A DNA stretch of 64,000 nucleotides from Methanocorpusculum sp. UBA424 (GTDB lineage: Archaea; Halobacteriota; Methanomicrobia; Methanomicrobiales; Methanocorpusculaceae), in NCBI GenBank assembly GCA_002498375.1, contig DAHC01000005.1:135376-199375 (forward strand), written 5' to 3'. The notes below the pieces were generated by a model. It worked only from the letters and a program-made list of their open reading frames with translations. It did not search any database and was not told where the DNA came from. Shown here in pieces: positions 9,122-16,900 of this stretch (position 1 is its first letter; every line of letters starts with the position of its first letter). The translations under genes and the position numbers were made by a program.

Positions 9122-9223
9122 TCCCGGTGAATTTACCCTCTCTCGTGTAAACAACTTTAATTTAACTTTTTCAGATTGACTGTGAATACTTAATATCCCT
9201 TTGGGACGGAAATATTATGACTT

Positions 9224-10357
9224 ATGTCGGAACCCGTTGAATTTCTGACCGTTCAGAATCGAAAACAACCAAACTATAAACTTAGATTCATCCTTCTCAT
9301 TCTTGCGGCGGCGGCATGCATTCTGCTTTCCTTTGTTGTCGGTAGATTCTCCATAAACATGGCAGATGTTCTCCAGATTCTGGCATCCGCCTTCTTATCG
9401 GCCATTTCCGGCAGTATTTCCTATCTTTTAAGTCCTTTTCCCGGTATCCAGAATGCTGTTCTGGGTCCTTTGTCTCAATTTATTGTAAGCGTCGATACAT
9501 GGGATTATGCCATGTACAGTGTTGTAATAAATATCCGTCTTCCCCGTATTCTTGCTGCGCTCTTAGTCGGGGCCGCACTTTCCACGGCAGGAGCTGCGTA
9601 TCAGGGAATGTTTCAAAATCCCCTGGTCTCTCCGGATATTCTCGGCGCATCGGCTGGCGCGGGCTTTGGCGCCTGTCTTGCCATTTATCTGTCGCTTGGA
9701 AGCGGGATGGTCACCATTCTTGCTTTTGCCGGCGGTCTGACCGCGGTGCTGGTCGCCTATGTTGTCAGCCGTCTGACGAAAGGAAGTGCCACTCTGAGCA
9801 TGGTCCTTGCCGGTATTCTGGTCGGGAGTCTCTTCTCCGCCTCAACGTCCTATATCAAACTGGTCGCCGACACGAACGAGCAACTTCCGGAGATCACTTA
9901 CTGGCTGATGGGAAGTCTTGCCGGTGCGACGATGAATGACGTGATTTTTGCCGGAATCATCATTATTCTTGGAACGCTCCCGATCTTCCTTCTTCGCTGG
10001 AGAATGAACGTTCTGACGCTGGGTGAGGACGAGGCGAAGAGTATGGGAGTGAATACGCACCGGCTCCGGTTTGTCGTCATCGTCTGTGCTACCCTCATCA
10101 CCGCCGTCGCCGTATCCATTTCCGGGATCATCGGCTGGGTGGGTCTTGTGATCCCGCATTTCTGCCGAATGCTTTTCGGATACGATTACCGGAGAATCGT
10201 TCCCGCCGCTATTATCCTGGGAGGAGGTTTTCTTCTTCTGGTGGATGATGTCTCGAGGACAATTGCAACGACGGAAGTTCCAATCGGCATTTTGACTGCA
10301 TTTATCGGAGCACCGATTTTTGCCTATCTTCTCATGATGGGAGGAAAACGGTCATGA
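9224..10357 (+). CDS. FecCD-type ABC transporter permease
   Basis: Membrane subunit of a type II ABC importer for iron-siderophore, haem, cobalamin or a similar metal chelate. The 377 residues contain about 9-10 hydrophobic segments and the BtuC/FecCD signatures RLPRILAALLVGAALSTAGAAYQ, NPLVSPDILGASAGAGFG and GIIGWVGLVIPHFCRML. It overlaps the ATPase gene by 4 nt. No substrate-binding protein is encoded next to it, so the ligand is unknown. An AT-rich box (about 9150-9165) is a likely promoter element. Confidence 0.9.
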   Translation: MSEPVEFLTVQNRKQPNYKLRFILLILAAAACILLSFVVGRFSINMADVLQILASAFLSAISGSISYLLSPFPGIQNAVLGPLSQFIVSVDTWDYAMYSVVINIRLPRILAALLVGAALSTAGAAYQGMFQNPLVSPDILGASAGAGFGACLAIYLSLGSGMVTILAFAGGLTAVLVAYVVSRLTKGSATLSMVLAGILVGSLFSASTSYIKLVADTNEQLPEITYWLMGSLAGATMNDVIFAGIIIILGTLPIFLLRWRMNVLTLGEDEAKSMGVNTHRLRFVVIVCATLITAVAVSISGIIGWVGLVIPHFCRMLFGYDYRRIVPAAIILGGGFLLLVDDVSRTIATTEVPIGILTAFIGAPIFAYLLMMGGKRS

Positions 10358-11178
10358 GGCTCAGTGTAAACAATCTGAGTTTTTCCTATGGAAAGCATCT
10401 TCCTCTCGTGCTGGACGATATATCGTTCTCTGCGAAGGGAGGGGATCTTCTCGCCGTTCTTGGGCCGAACGGCGTTGGAAAAAGTACGATGTTCCGCTGC
10501 ATTCTTGGGTTTCTGAGAAATTATTCCGGGGAAATCATCTTAAACGGCGCCAATATAAAATCCCTTACGCATAAGCAGATCGCCAAGCATGTTGCCTATA
10601 TTCCCCAGTCGACCTATCCGGTTTTCAACTATTCCGTGCTTGACGTGGTCCTAATGGGGGTCACCAATCAGCTCAGTCTTTTGTCCGCTCCCAATCAGGA
10701 TCATATCAACGAGGCATATGCTGCAATGCAAAGTCTGGGTATTGCCCATCTGCGTGATGCCGGTTACGGCGAGATAAGCGGCGGGGAACGCCAGCTCACG
10801 TTGATCGCCCGCGCTCTTGTGCAGAAAGCAAAAGTCCTTATTATGGATGAACCGACTGCAAATCTGGATTACGGCAATCAATTCCGGGTGATGTGCCGGA
10901 TATCCGATCTTGCAAAGGAAGGTTACATCATTATCCTCTCAACGCACAATCCGGATCATGCTTTTCTGTATGCAAACCGGGTGCTGACGATCCAGGGGGG
11001 AAAAGTGATCGCAGACGGGTCTCCGGATAATGTTCTGGATGCAAAACTGATCAAAGATGTTTACAATGTGGATGTGCGCATCGAGGAATTCCAGTCGGAG
11101 ACCCGTCATCACAAACTCTGCATTCCAATAGAAGGCGGAGTCAAATGCGAGACTGCATCACTCCGGATGAAAAAATAG
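10354..11178 (+). CDS. FecE/BtuD-type ABC transporter ATPase
   Basis: Cytoplasmic ATPase partner of the preceding permease, 274 residues. Walker A is GPNGVGKST, the signature motif is ISGGERQ, Walker B is VLIMDEPTANLD and the H-loop His is in ILSTHNPDHA. The C-terminal extension of about 25 residues after the nucleotide-binding domain is polar and Arg/Lys-rich. It ends before a stretch of about 50 nt that separates it from the convergent AhpD-like gene. Confidence 0.92.
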   Translation: MRLSVNNLSFSYGKHLPLVLDDISFSAKGGDLLAVLGPNGVGKSTMFRCILGFLRNYSGEIILNGANIKSLTHKQIAKHVAYIPQSTYPVFNYSVLDVVLMGVTNQLSLLSAPNQDHINEAYAAMQSLGIAHLRDAGYGEISGGERQLTLIARALVQKAKVLIMDEPTANLDYGNQFRVMCRISDLAKEGYIIILSTHNPDHAFLYANRVLTIQGGKVIADGSPDNVLDAKLIKDVYNVDVRIEEFQSETRHHKLCIPIEGGVKCETASLRMKK

Positions 11179-11228
11179 TCAGAAGTGTAAATCATTCTCC
11201 CGTTTTTTCAAACGGGATCTGATCTCCT

Positions 11229-11663
11229 TTATTGTATGGCGCAGGTTCCTGAGCACGGTTCCTTTTCCGGCACGACCAGACGGTAGGCGTTTGCAAGAAC
11301 CGAAGAGTTCGCAAGAAGCCCGGCGATCAAAACCGCCTCTAAGATTTCCTCTTTGCTGATCCCCATCTTTTTTGCGACCTGCATATGATACGATGTACAG
11401 TGATCACACCGTAACGCTGCTCCGACCGCGAGGCTGATGAGTTCGACGGTTTTCGGCGGAAGAGCACCGGCCTGTGTCACCGCGTTCTTGTATAACAGAT
11501 GAGAAATAAGAGCTTCCGGGCATGCCTCAAGTTTTTGATAGATCAGAGGCGATGTTCCGTACTCGGCTTCAATTCTTCCAAGCCACTCGGCGGCTGTCTG
11601 TTTCGCTCCGTTTTTTTGTACTTCGGCGATCGCCTCTTCAAAATTCATGTCGATATCTACCAT
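11229..11663 (-). CDS. Carboxymuconolactone decarboxylase/AhpD-like protein
   Basis: A 144-residue all-helical protein with the AhpD-type redox motif CDHCTSYHMQVA (C-x-x-C followed by His), the hallmark of CMD-family peroxidase-like or thiol-disulfide proteins. It begins 3 nt after the stop codon of mmp7 and is read in the same direction, so it looks like the last gene of the MCR activation operon. A role in protecting or reducing the activation machinery is inferred from position only. An internal ATG at 11648 is a possible alternative start. Confidence 0.82.
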   Translation of the reverse strand: MVDIDMNFEEAIAEVQKNGAKQTAAEWLGRIEAEYGTSPLIYQKLEACPEALISHLLYKNAVTQAGALPPKTVELISLAVGAALRCDHCTSYHMQVAKKMGISKEEILEAVLIAGLLANSSVLANAYRLVVPEKEPCSGTCAIQ

Positions 11664-11666
11664 GAT

Positions 11667-12605
11667 TTAGACCACAATGTTTGTTTCCGAAAGCGGCTTA
11701 ATGCGGATCAGAATATAGTCCCGCATGCGTGAAGGCAGAACATCCGCCACATCGCCGACCGTTATTTCATCCTCGATCACCAGATCGCGGACCTTTTGTG
11801 CATAGTCGGGGTATGAAAGTTTTACCCGCAGACCGTTGAGCTGAACTGCTATCGGTGACGGCGAGTAGACCTCTTCGATCTCCGGCAGTTCCTGTTTGAT
11901 CAAAGCCTGAAGCCTGGCCGGCGAAACCGAGAGGGGATCGTTTGCGATCTCCTGCCGGCGTGCCTCGATGACTTTTTTCACCTCTTCGATCACCAGATCG
12001 AGCCGATGAATGTCCGCTTCCGTCTGGGTTCTGTGCATAAACCGTCCAAGACCTCCGACGTATCCGGCGACAGGCGGGTCGGTCTGTTTTTCCAGGACCT
12101 CCCTGTCCGGCCCTCCGGTCAGAATGATCGGGACGGTGATCCCTGGCCGGAACTTCACGAACTTCGTTTCGATGCAGGAGGCAAAGTTGCCGAGAACGAA
12201 GATCGCCAGATCATGTTCGTTGATCAGATCCCGTTCCTCGTCATTCATCTGAGCGATGCGTTTTCCAAATCCGCGTGCCATGCCGAGCATGTTCGATTTC
12301 GAACCGTGGCTTCGCAGATACTCGGCAACATCGCATGCCGAATGGGGAAGGTGGTGGATCTCGAGACTCGGGATGACCACGGCAATTTCGGTTCCTACAA
12401 GCGGCGACTCTTGGATCTCGCCTGCGAGCGGCCGGGAGAATGCGGCAAGCCGTTTGATATCCTCCTTCGGCATAAGAACCTGAAGGACGACCTCGCTTGC
12501 AATGTTATGTCTCTGGACAATATAGCCGCCCAGATCCTCGATGTAATCGATGACTTCATCGAGACGATACACCCCGCCTTTGTAGGTGATCGGGACAAGG
12601 ATCAT
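11667..12605 (-). CDS. mmp7: Methanogenesis marker protein 7
   Basis: A 312-residue methanogen-specific protein. The N-terminus MILVPITYKGGVYRLDEVIDY and the context identify it. From published work as I recall it, Mmp7 is part of the ATP-dependent MCR activation complex with Mmp3, Mmp15, Mmp17, McrC and component A2. Few cysteines are seen (EYLRSHG near C107, FASCIETKF near C155). It overlaps mmp17 by 4 nt. Identification rests on gene order plus family memory, not on a catalytic motif. Confidence 0.85.
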   Translation of the reverse strand: MILVPITYKGGVYRLDEVIDYIEDLGGYIVQRHNIASEVVLQVLMPKEDIKRLAAFSRPLAGEIQESPLVGTEIAVVIPSLEIHHLPHSACDVAEYLRSHGSKSNMLGMARGFGKRIAQMNDEERDLINEHDLAIFVLGNFASCIETKFVKFRPGITVPIILTGGPDREVLEKQTDPPVAGYVGGLGRFMHRTQTEADIHRLDLVIEEVKKVIEARRQEIANDPLSVSPARLQALIKQELPEIEEVYSPSPIAVQLNGLRVKLSYPDYAQKVRDLVIEDEITVGDVADVLPSRMRDYILIRIKPLSETNIVV

Positions 12606-13183
12606 TTCAGTGCCTCCTCCATTTTCTCGAATCTTTCGGCGATGATCTTCTCGACGTCATCTGCCGGAAGGGTGTTTTCGCTTGCTGCATAGGAAAACCG
12701 GTTCTTTCCGTAGTTCTCGCGCCGGACCTTGAAGCCTTCGGGAGCGATGACCTGGATCGCATAGATAAGGTCCTTAAAAAGCGACTGGGACGGATCGATG
12801 ACCACCCAGTCTTTCAGATCCTTTGGGATCTCCACATTTTTGATGATGACAGTGAACCGGTCGGGCTGATCGACATTGTCGTGCCCGAGTCTGGCCCAGA
12901 GCATCTTCAGCAGCGCGGCAAGATACGTCTCATCTCCGACCGCGATCGTTGCCTGATCGTTCTGGATCAATACGTTGCCGACATCCGAGATCTTAATCAC
13001 TGAGCGAGGCGGACGGATGAATCCTGTTGCCACGAAGAGAGGATACTTCGGATCGATGTAGATGTGCAGTCCTTCCACGATACCGAGCAGATTATGATCC
13101 TGCAGTACGGTGGTGGCGATTTTAATATAGTTGTCCGACCCGTCTTCGGTGCATTCCACCTCGAAGTAGTCCAAACCAGCCAT
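12602..13183 (-). CDS. mmp17: Methanogenesis marker protein 17
   Basis: A 193-residue protein beginning MAGLDYFEVECTEDGSDNYI. This size and position, between markers 15 and 7, is the standard arrangement for methanogenesis marker 17, a component linked to MCR activation. No enzyme motif is evident; the protein is mixed alpha/beta with few cysteines. It abuts mmp15 directly (its ATG follows the mmp15 stop with no gap) and overlaps mmp7 by 4 nt. Confidence 0.85.
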   Translation of the reverse strand: MAGLDYFEVECTEDGSDNYIKIATTVLQDHNLLGIVEGLHIYIDPKYPLFVATGFIRPPRSVIKISDVGNVLIQNDQATIAVGDETYLAALLKMLWARLGHDNVDQPDRFTVIIKNVEIPKDLKDWVVIDPSQSLFKDLIYAIQVIAPEGFKVRRENYGKNRFSYAASENTLPADDVEKIIAERFEKMEEALK

Positions 13184-14446
13184 TTACGCCTCCTTCACCT
13201 TTTTATCGACAAATCCCGAGGAGATCAATGCCCCGCCGACCGCCCCGATGTACTGGGCGTGATGGGGCACGACGACCTCTGTATTGAGCATCCTTCCCAT
13301 GGCACGGACAAGTCCCTGAATGAGCGATGATCCGCCGACCATGATGACCGGTTCTTTGATATCCACTTCCTGGAGCTGCTGTTCATACACCTGCTGGGCA
13401 ACACTGTGACATGCCGCCGCGGCAACATCTGCGGGTTTGTAGCCTGCAGCGAGAGCATTGACGAGAGACTGAGTTCCAAAGACGATACAATAACTGTTCA
13501 TCGGAACATTTTCCCCGCCTTCACTTTCCATGGAGAGTGCGCCGAGTTCGGTGATGTCAACGCCGAGACGTTTGGACGTCATCTCAAGGAATCGTCCGGA
13601 CGCTCCGGCGCAGATTCCTCCCATCGTAAAGGAGCCTGGCATACCGTCTTTTACGCTGATGGCTTTGTTATCCATTCCGCCGATATCGATAACGGTGGCA
13701 AATCCTTTCTGGGCGTTTGCAAGATACACCGCTCCTTTCGAGTTGACGGTAAGTTCTTCCTGGATAAGATCGGCTTTGATGTGTTTGCCGACCAGGAACC
13801 TTCCGTATCCGGTCGTTCCGATCGCATCGATGTCGGAGAGCTTGAGTCCCGACTCCGTTAATGCGAGAGACACGACGTCGTCTGCGCTTTTCAGAACATC
13901 GGTGGTTGGTCTCCAGCCTGTTCCGATGATCTCGTTGTCCTGCATGATGATGCATTTGGTGGTCGAGGAACCTGAGTCCACGCCCATCGTTGTTCCGACC
14001 TGAACTTCACGGGCCATCAGTGCCCGGCGTTTTGCGATCGTCGATAATGCTTCGAGTCTGGTCAGAAGAGTGGATGCGCCGGTCCGTTCGTTGAACGAGT
14101 AGGAGACGACCGGGATCTTCGAGTTTTCGACGATATATCTGCGGAGTTCGTTTCGAACGATCGCCGCTTCTGCGCAGCGGAAACAGCTGGCGATAAAGAT
14201 ACCGTCCGCCTCGATTCTTCCCTCCACGATTGCCTGGGCGCGGGCGATGGCGAGTTTCAGATCCGGGCTTTTCACCGGAAGACCGAAGTCTTTGTAGGCG
14301 CGTTTTACATCCTTTAAGGCAACGTCCGGGTAAAACATCTTTGCTCCGACGGTTTCTGCTGCGGAAGTGATCTCGTTTTGGATTCCGCTGTATTCTGCGC
14401 CGCAGGTGATCTGGGCGATCCGTACGGGCTGTTCTTTCGCGCTCAT
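13184..14446 (-). CDS. mmp15: Methanogenesis marker protein 15, BadF/BadG-type ATPase
   Basis: A 420-residue protein. Residues 1-140 form a methanogen-specific N-terminal region with IASCFRCAEAA. From about 148 an ASKHA/BadF-type ATPase domain follows: the phosphate-1 loop GVDSGSSTTKCIIM, the central IDIGGMDNKAI, GGICAGASGRFLEM (the Cys typical of a [4Fe-4S]-bridged dimer in activases) and the adenosine motif VGGSSLIQGLV. Such proteins drive low-potential reduction by ATP hydrolysis, which suits the reductive activation of Ni in MCR. It overlaps mmp5 by 4 nt. Confidence 0.92.
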   Translation of the reverse strand: MSAKEQPVRIAQITCGAEYSGIQNEITSAAETVGAKMFYPDVALKDVKRAYKDFGLPVKSPDLKLAIARAQAIVEGRIEADGIFIASCFRCAEAAIVRNELRRYIVENSKIPVVSYSFNERTGASTLLTRLEALSTIAKRRALMAREVQVGTTMGVDSGSSTTKCIIMQDNEIIGTGWRPTTDVLKSADDVVSLALTESGLKLSDIDAIGTTGYGRFLVGKHIKADLIQEELTVNSKGAVYLANAQKGFATVIDIGGMDNKAISVKDGMPGSFTMGGICAGASGRFLEMTSKRLGVDITELGALSMESEGGENVPMNSYCIVFGTQSLVNALAAGYKPADVAAAACHSVAQQVYEQQLQEVDIKEPVIMVGGSSLIQGLVRAMGRMLNTEVVVPHHAQYIGAVGGALISSGFVDKKVKEA

Positions 14447-14889
14447 TCTTTGACCTCCAGCTCTTTAAGGAACTGTTTGATTTTTGCGACGAACGTCACG
14501 CCCTCCTCTTTGGATGCAGGATATCTCAGTTCCAGTTTGGGCATCTCCTTTTCCCGGAGCATGAACACTAAAAGTTCGTTTGTTCGTGCGCAGCCCATGC
14601 ATCCGAAGGCAAGATCCGGCTCATCGATGATGATTGCCGCCTCTGCCTCTTCGACTAAGGGGCCGTAGAGGGCCATTCGTCCCCGGATTCCCGACGGAAC
14701 CTCGACAGCCGCCCATTTCAGACCTTTCTGCGGATCCTCCGAGGTCATCTGGATCGGCGGTGAATCGAATCCCGGTGTCTGGACATGTTCGCGGATCGAA
14801 AGAGCCGAGCCGAGCGGTTCGTGACCGAACCTCGCTACAAGGTCGGATAAGATGAGGCTGGTTGCCGGATAGATGAATACTTTTGCCAT
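14443..14889 (-). CDS. mmp5: Methanogenesis marker protein 5
   Basis: A 148-residue protein beginning MAKVFIYPATSLILSDLVARFGHEPLG, found only in methanogen-type gene sets. It contains FGCMGCARTNELLVFML, in which the C-x-x-C pair could bind a metal or cluster. Its biochemical function is unknown to me. The start codon overlaps the mmp6 stop by one base and the gene overlaps mmp15 by 4 nt, so it is firmly within the operon. Confidence 0.82.
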   Translation of the reverse strand: MAKVFIYPATSLILSDLVARFGHEPLGSALSIREHVQTPGFDSPPIQMTSEDPQKGLKWAAVEVPSGIRGRMALYGPLVEEAEAAIIIDEPDLAFGCMGCARTNELLVFMLREKEMPKLELRYPASKEEGVTFVAKIKQFLKELEVKE

Positions 14890-15350
14890 TATGTTTCCTC
14901 CGAAAAGAGTTTCTCGAGCAGATCCGCGTCGAGCGGTTCTTCCAGCGGCAGAGGTTGCCCTGCAGCTTTTTTGAGTGAGGTTTTGTTCATCCCTCCGGTC
15001 TCTTCCAGTCCGTGGGAGATATATCTGATAAAACTCATTTCATATTCGTGCCCGAGATACCCGGGTCTGGCGCCGCCCAGATCGGCTCTGCATCTCCGGG
15101 AATCTCCCGGGGGAAATCCCCGGTCTTTTATGAAGATCCGATACGGATCGAGAACCCGCAGATGCGAGATGATCCGGTCGACATCTTCCGGGGAACCGGT
15201 GATCTGACACCCGAAACAGGTTTCTTTGATCATCACGCCCTGGGCTATCTCGTATGCGGCCGTTGCAATATCCTGGGGAGTGGTGTTTGGAGAGTCCACG
15301 AAAACGTACTTCGTTACGGTCCCGACATACTCCGGAACATACGGTTTCAC
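14889..15350 (-). CDS. mmp6: Methanogenesis marker protein 6
   Basis: A 153-residue protein beginning MKPYVPEYVGTVTKYVFVDSPNTTPQDIA. It contains ETCFGCQITG (C-x-x-C) and a later PPGDSRRCRADLGGARPGYLG segment. It matches methanogenesis marker 6 in size and in gene order. No activity is known to me. It overlaps mmp3 by 4 nt. Confidence 0.82.
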   Translation of the reverse strand: MKPYVPEYVGTVTKYVFVDSPNTTPQDIATAAYEIAQGVMIKETCFGCQITGSPEDVDRIISHLRVLDPYRIFIKDRGFPPGDSRRCRADLGGARPGYLGHEYEMSFIRYISHGLEETGGMNKTSLKKAAGQPLPLEEPLDADLLEKLFSEET

Positions 15351-16891
15351 TCTTTCACCTCCCTGATGTAGACGGTTCCGCCTTCTTTCATCATGGATAA
15401 TTTATCCATGTCGATGACCTTTCCAATGATATTCGTTCCTCCAAACGGCTCTCCGGTCGGTCCGTACTCGGTATTCTCGATCACTCTGACCCCAACCATA
15501 CCGACCGCGTGCCGCGAATCGTTGGTCAGTGCGAGCGTGTTTGTTTTAACCGGTTTTTTCGGCGTGTTCTCCGGAATGATGTTTGTTCCGCTTGAAAACG
15601 GCGGCTTGAAGAGGTACATCTCGTCATCCACATTGTAAATAAACGGCATCGTCCCGACCGCATATCTCTTCAGACCGGTCACCCGGCGGAACAGATCAAC
15701 CGAGAGCGGGGCTTTTTTGTAATCCAGCGAGATGTCGATGACATCTTTGAGATCCATCGTATAGAGCGATACCTTTCCTTCTTTCAGAACTTCAAGGGTA
15801 GTCTCCGGTTTTTGATTGATGACGACCCTGTTGTTAACATCCCTGTTGTCCGCCATCACTTTGAGTCCGCGTGTTTTCGCCAGACTGACGGCTTCTCCAA
15901 GGGGCAGGCCGCGCAGATCGAGGAGCTCAGGAACTGGGGTGACGGAAAGAACGGTTTTTTCGGTGGAAAACTTGGCGAGTTCTATGCCTCGCGTGACCGA
16001 TCCGGTCCGGGTGTGGTGCTGATTGCTCGGCACGTCGCGTGTATAGATATACAGACCTCCGGATCCCTTTCCCGCCGTTCGTATCGTGACGGTTCCTTCC
16101 CGTCTCGGTTTTTGGCGTTCCTGCGGGACGAAGAGTTTTCCTTCGGTGTGATCGCGGATATACGTCGATGCGGTGCGATCGATTTTCAGCCGGTTTTCAC
16201 GCAGGCAGAAGAGCATATGTTCGACCGATTCCGTGCATCCGCAGTCGATCTCTGCATGATTTTCCTGATACCCTTCTGCGGTGATCACCAGTTCGGAAAA
16301 AATCTGCATTCCCTCCTTCACCAAGGCAGAGAGGTCAGAGGTCACTTTCGCATTGGTAGAATCTGTGCTGGAAAAGACCTCCTCGATCCTGGTTATCATG
16401 TCGCCGTTTTTCCAGCGGTTCATGATCCCAAGGCCGTAGATGACTTTGCCCAATATTGCCCCGCCTTTGGTTGCTCCGTGATCGGCCATATGTTCTCTGC
16501 GGGAAAAGGTCAGATAGGCGTTTTTTGCGTCGTATCCGCCCGACCCGAGACAAACCACACCCCGTTCATATCGGTAGGAGTTTTTATCGGGGGTAAATTC
16601 CTGAGGGAACGGGCCGAATGAGACGGAGTTTCTGTCGTCGAAGTGGACACGCAGATTCTCCGTCACTTCTCCCGTGGGCAAAGGAAAGGTCGTTTTTTTG
16701 GCTAGTTCGATGACAATATCCCCGGCGGTCGTCGTCAGACGAAGGTGCGGAGTTTTTTCCCGGGAGACGCTTCCGGGAAAAAGAAGAACAACAGAGGTCC
16801 CTTCCGGCTGATTCGGAAGGAGATCTTTGATGGTTGTCGTTTCTTCAACGGTTTTCTGCTCGCCGTTGAGAAACACATGGATCTTGGTCAT
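15347..16891 (-). CDS. mmp3: Methanogenesis marker protein 3 (UPF0288 family)
   Basis: A 514-residue protein. The N-terminal 70 residues (MTKIHVFLNGEQKTVEETT) look like a beta-grasp/ubiquitin-like fold. The middle contains a Cys-bearing segment IDCGCTESVEH and a cyclophilin-like stretch (KGSGGLYIYTRDVPSNQHHTRTG). The C-terminus has EYGPTGEPFGGTNIIGKV. It belongs to the UPF0288/Mmp3 family, reported as part of the MCR activation complex. It starts 9 nt after the atwA stop. Confidence 0.88.
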   Translation of the reverse strand: MTKIHVFLNGEQKTVEETTTIKDLLPNQPEGTSVVLLFPGSVSREKTPHLRLTTTAGDIVIELAKKTTFPLPTGEVTENLRVHFDDRNSVSFGPFPQEFTPDKNSYRYERGVVCLGSGGYDAKNAYLTFSRREHMADHGATKGGAILGKVIYGLGIMNRWKNGDMITRIEEVFSSTDSTNAKVTSDLSALVKEGMQIFSELVITAEGYQENHAEIDCGCTESVEHMLFCLRENRLKIDRTASTYIRDHTEGKLFVPQERQKPRREGTVTIRTAGKGSGGLYIYTRDVPSNQHHTRTGSVTRGIELAKFSTEKTVLSVTPVPELLDLRGLPLGEAVSLAKTRGLKVMADNRDVNNRVVINQKPETTLEVLKEGKVSLYTMDLKDVIDISLDYKKAPLSVDLFRRVTGLKRYAVGTMPFIYNVDDEMYLFKPPFSSGTNIIPENTPKKPVKTNTLALTNDSRHAVGMVGVRVIENTEYGPTGEPFGGTNIIGKVIDMDKLSMMKEGGTVYIREVKE

Positions 16892-16900
16892 GATCCCGAC

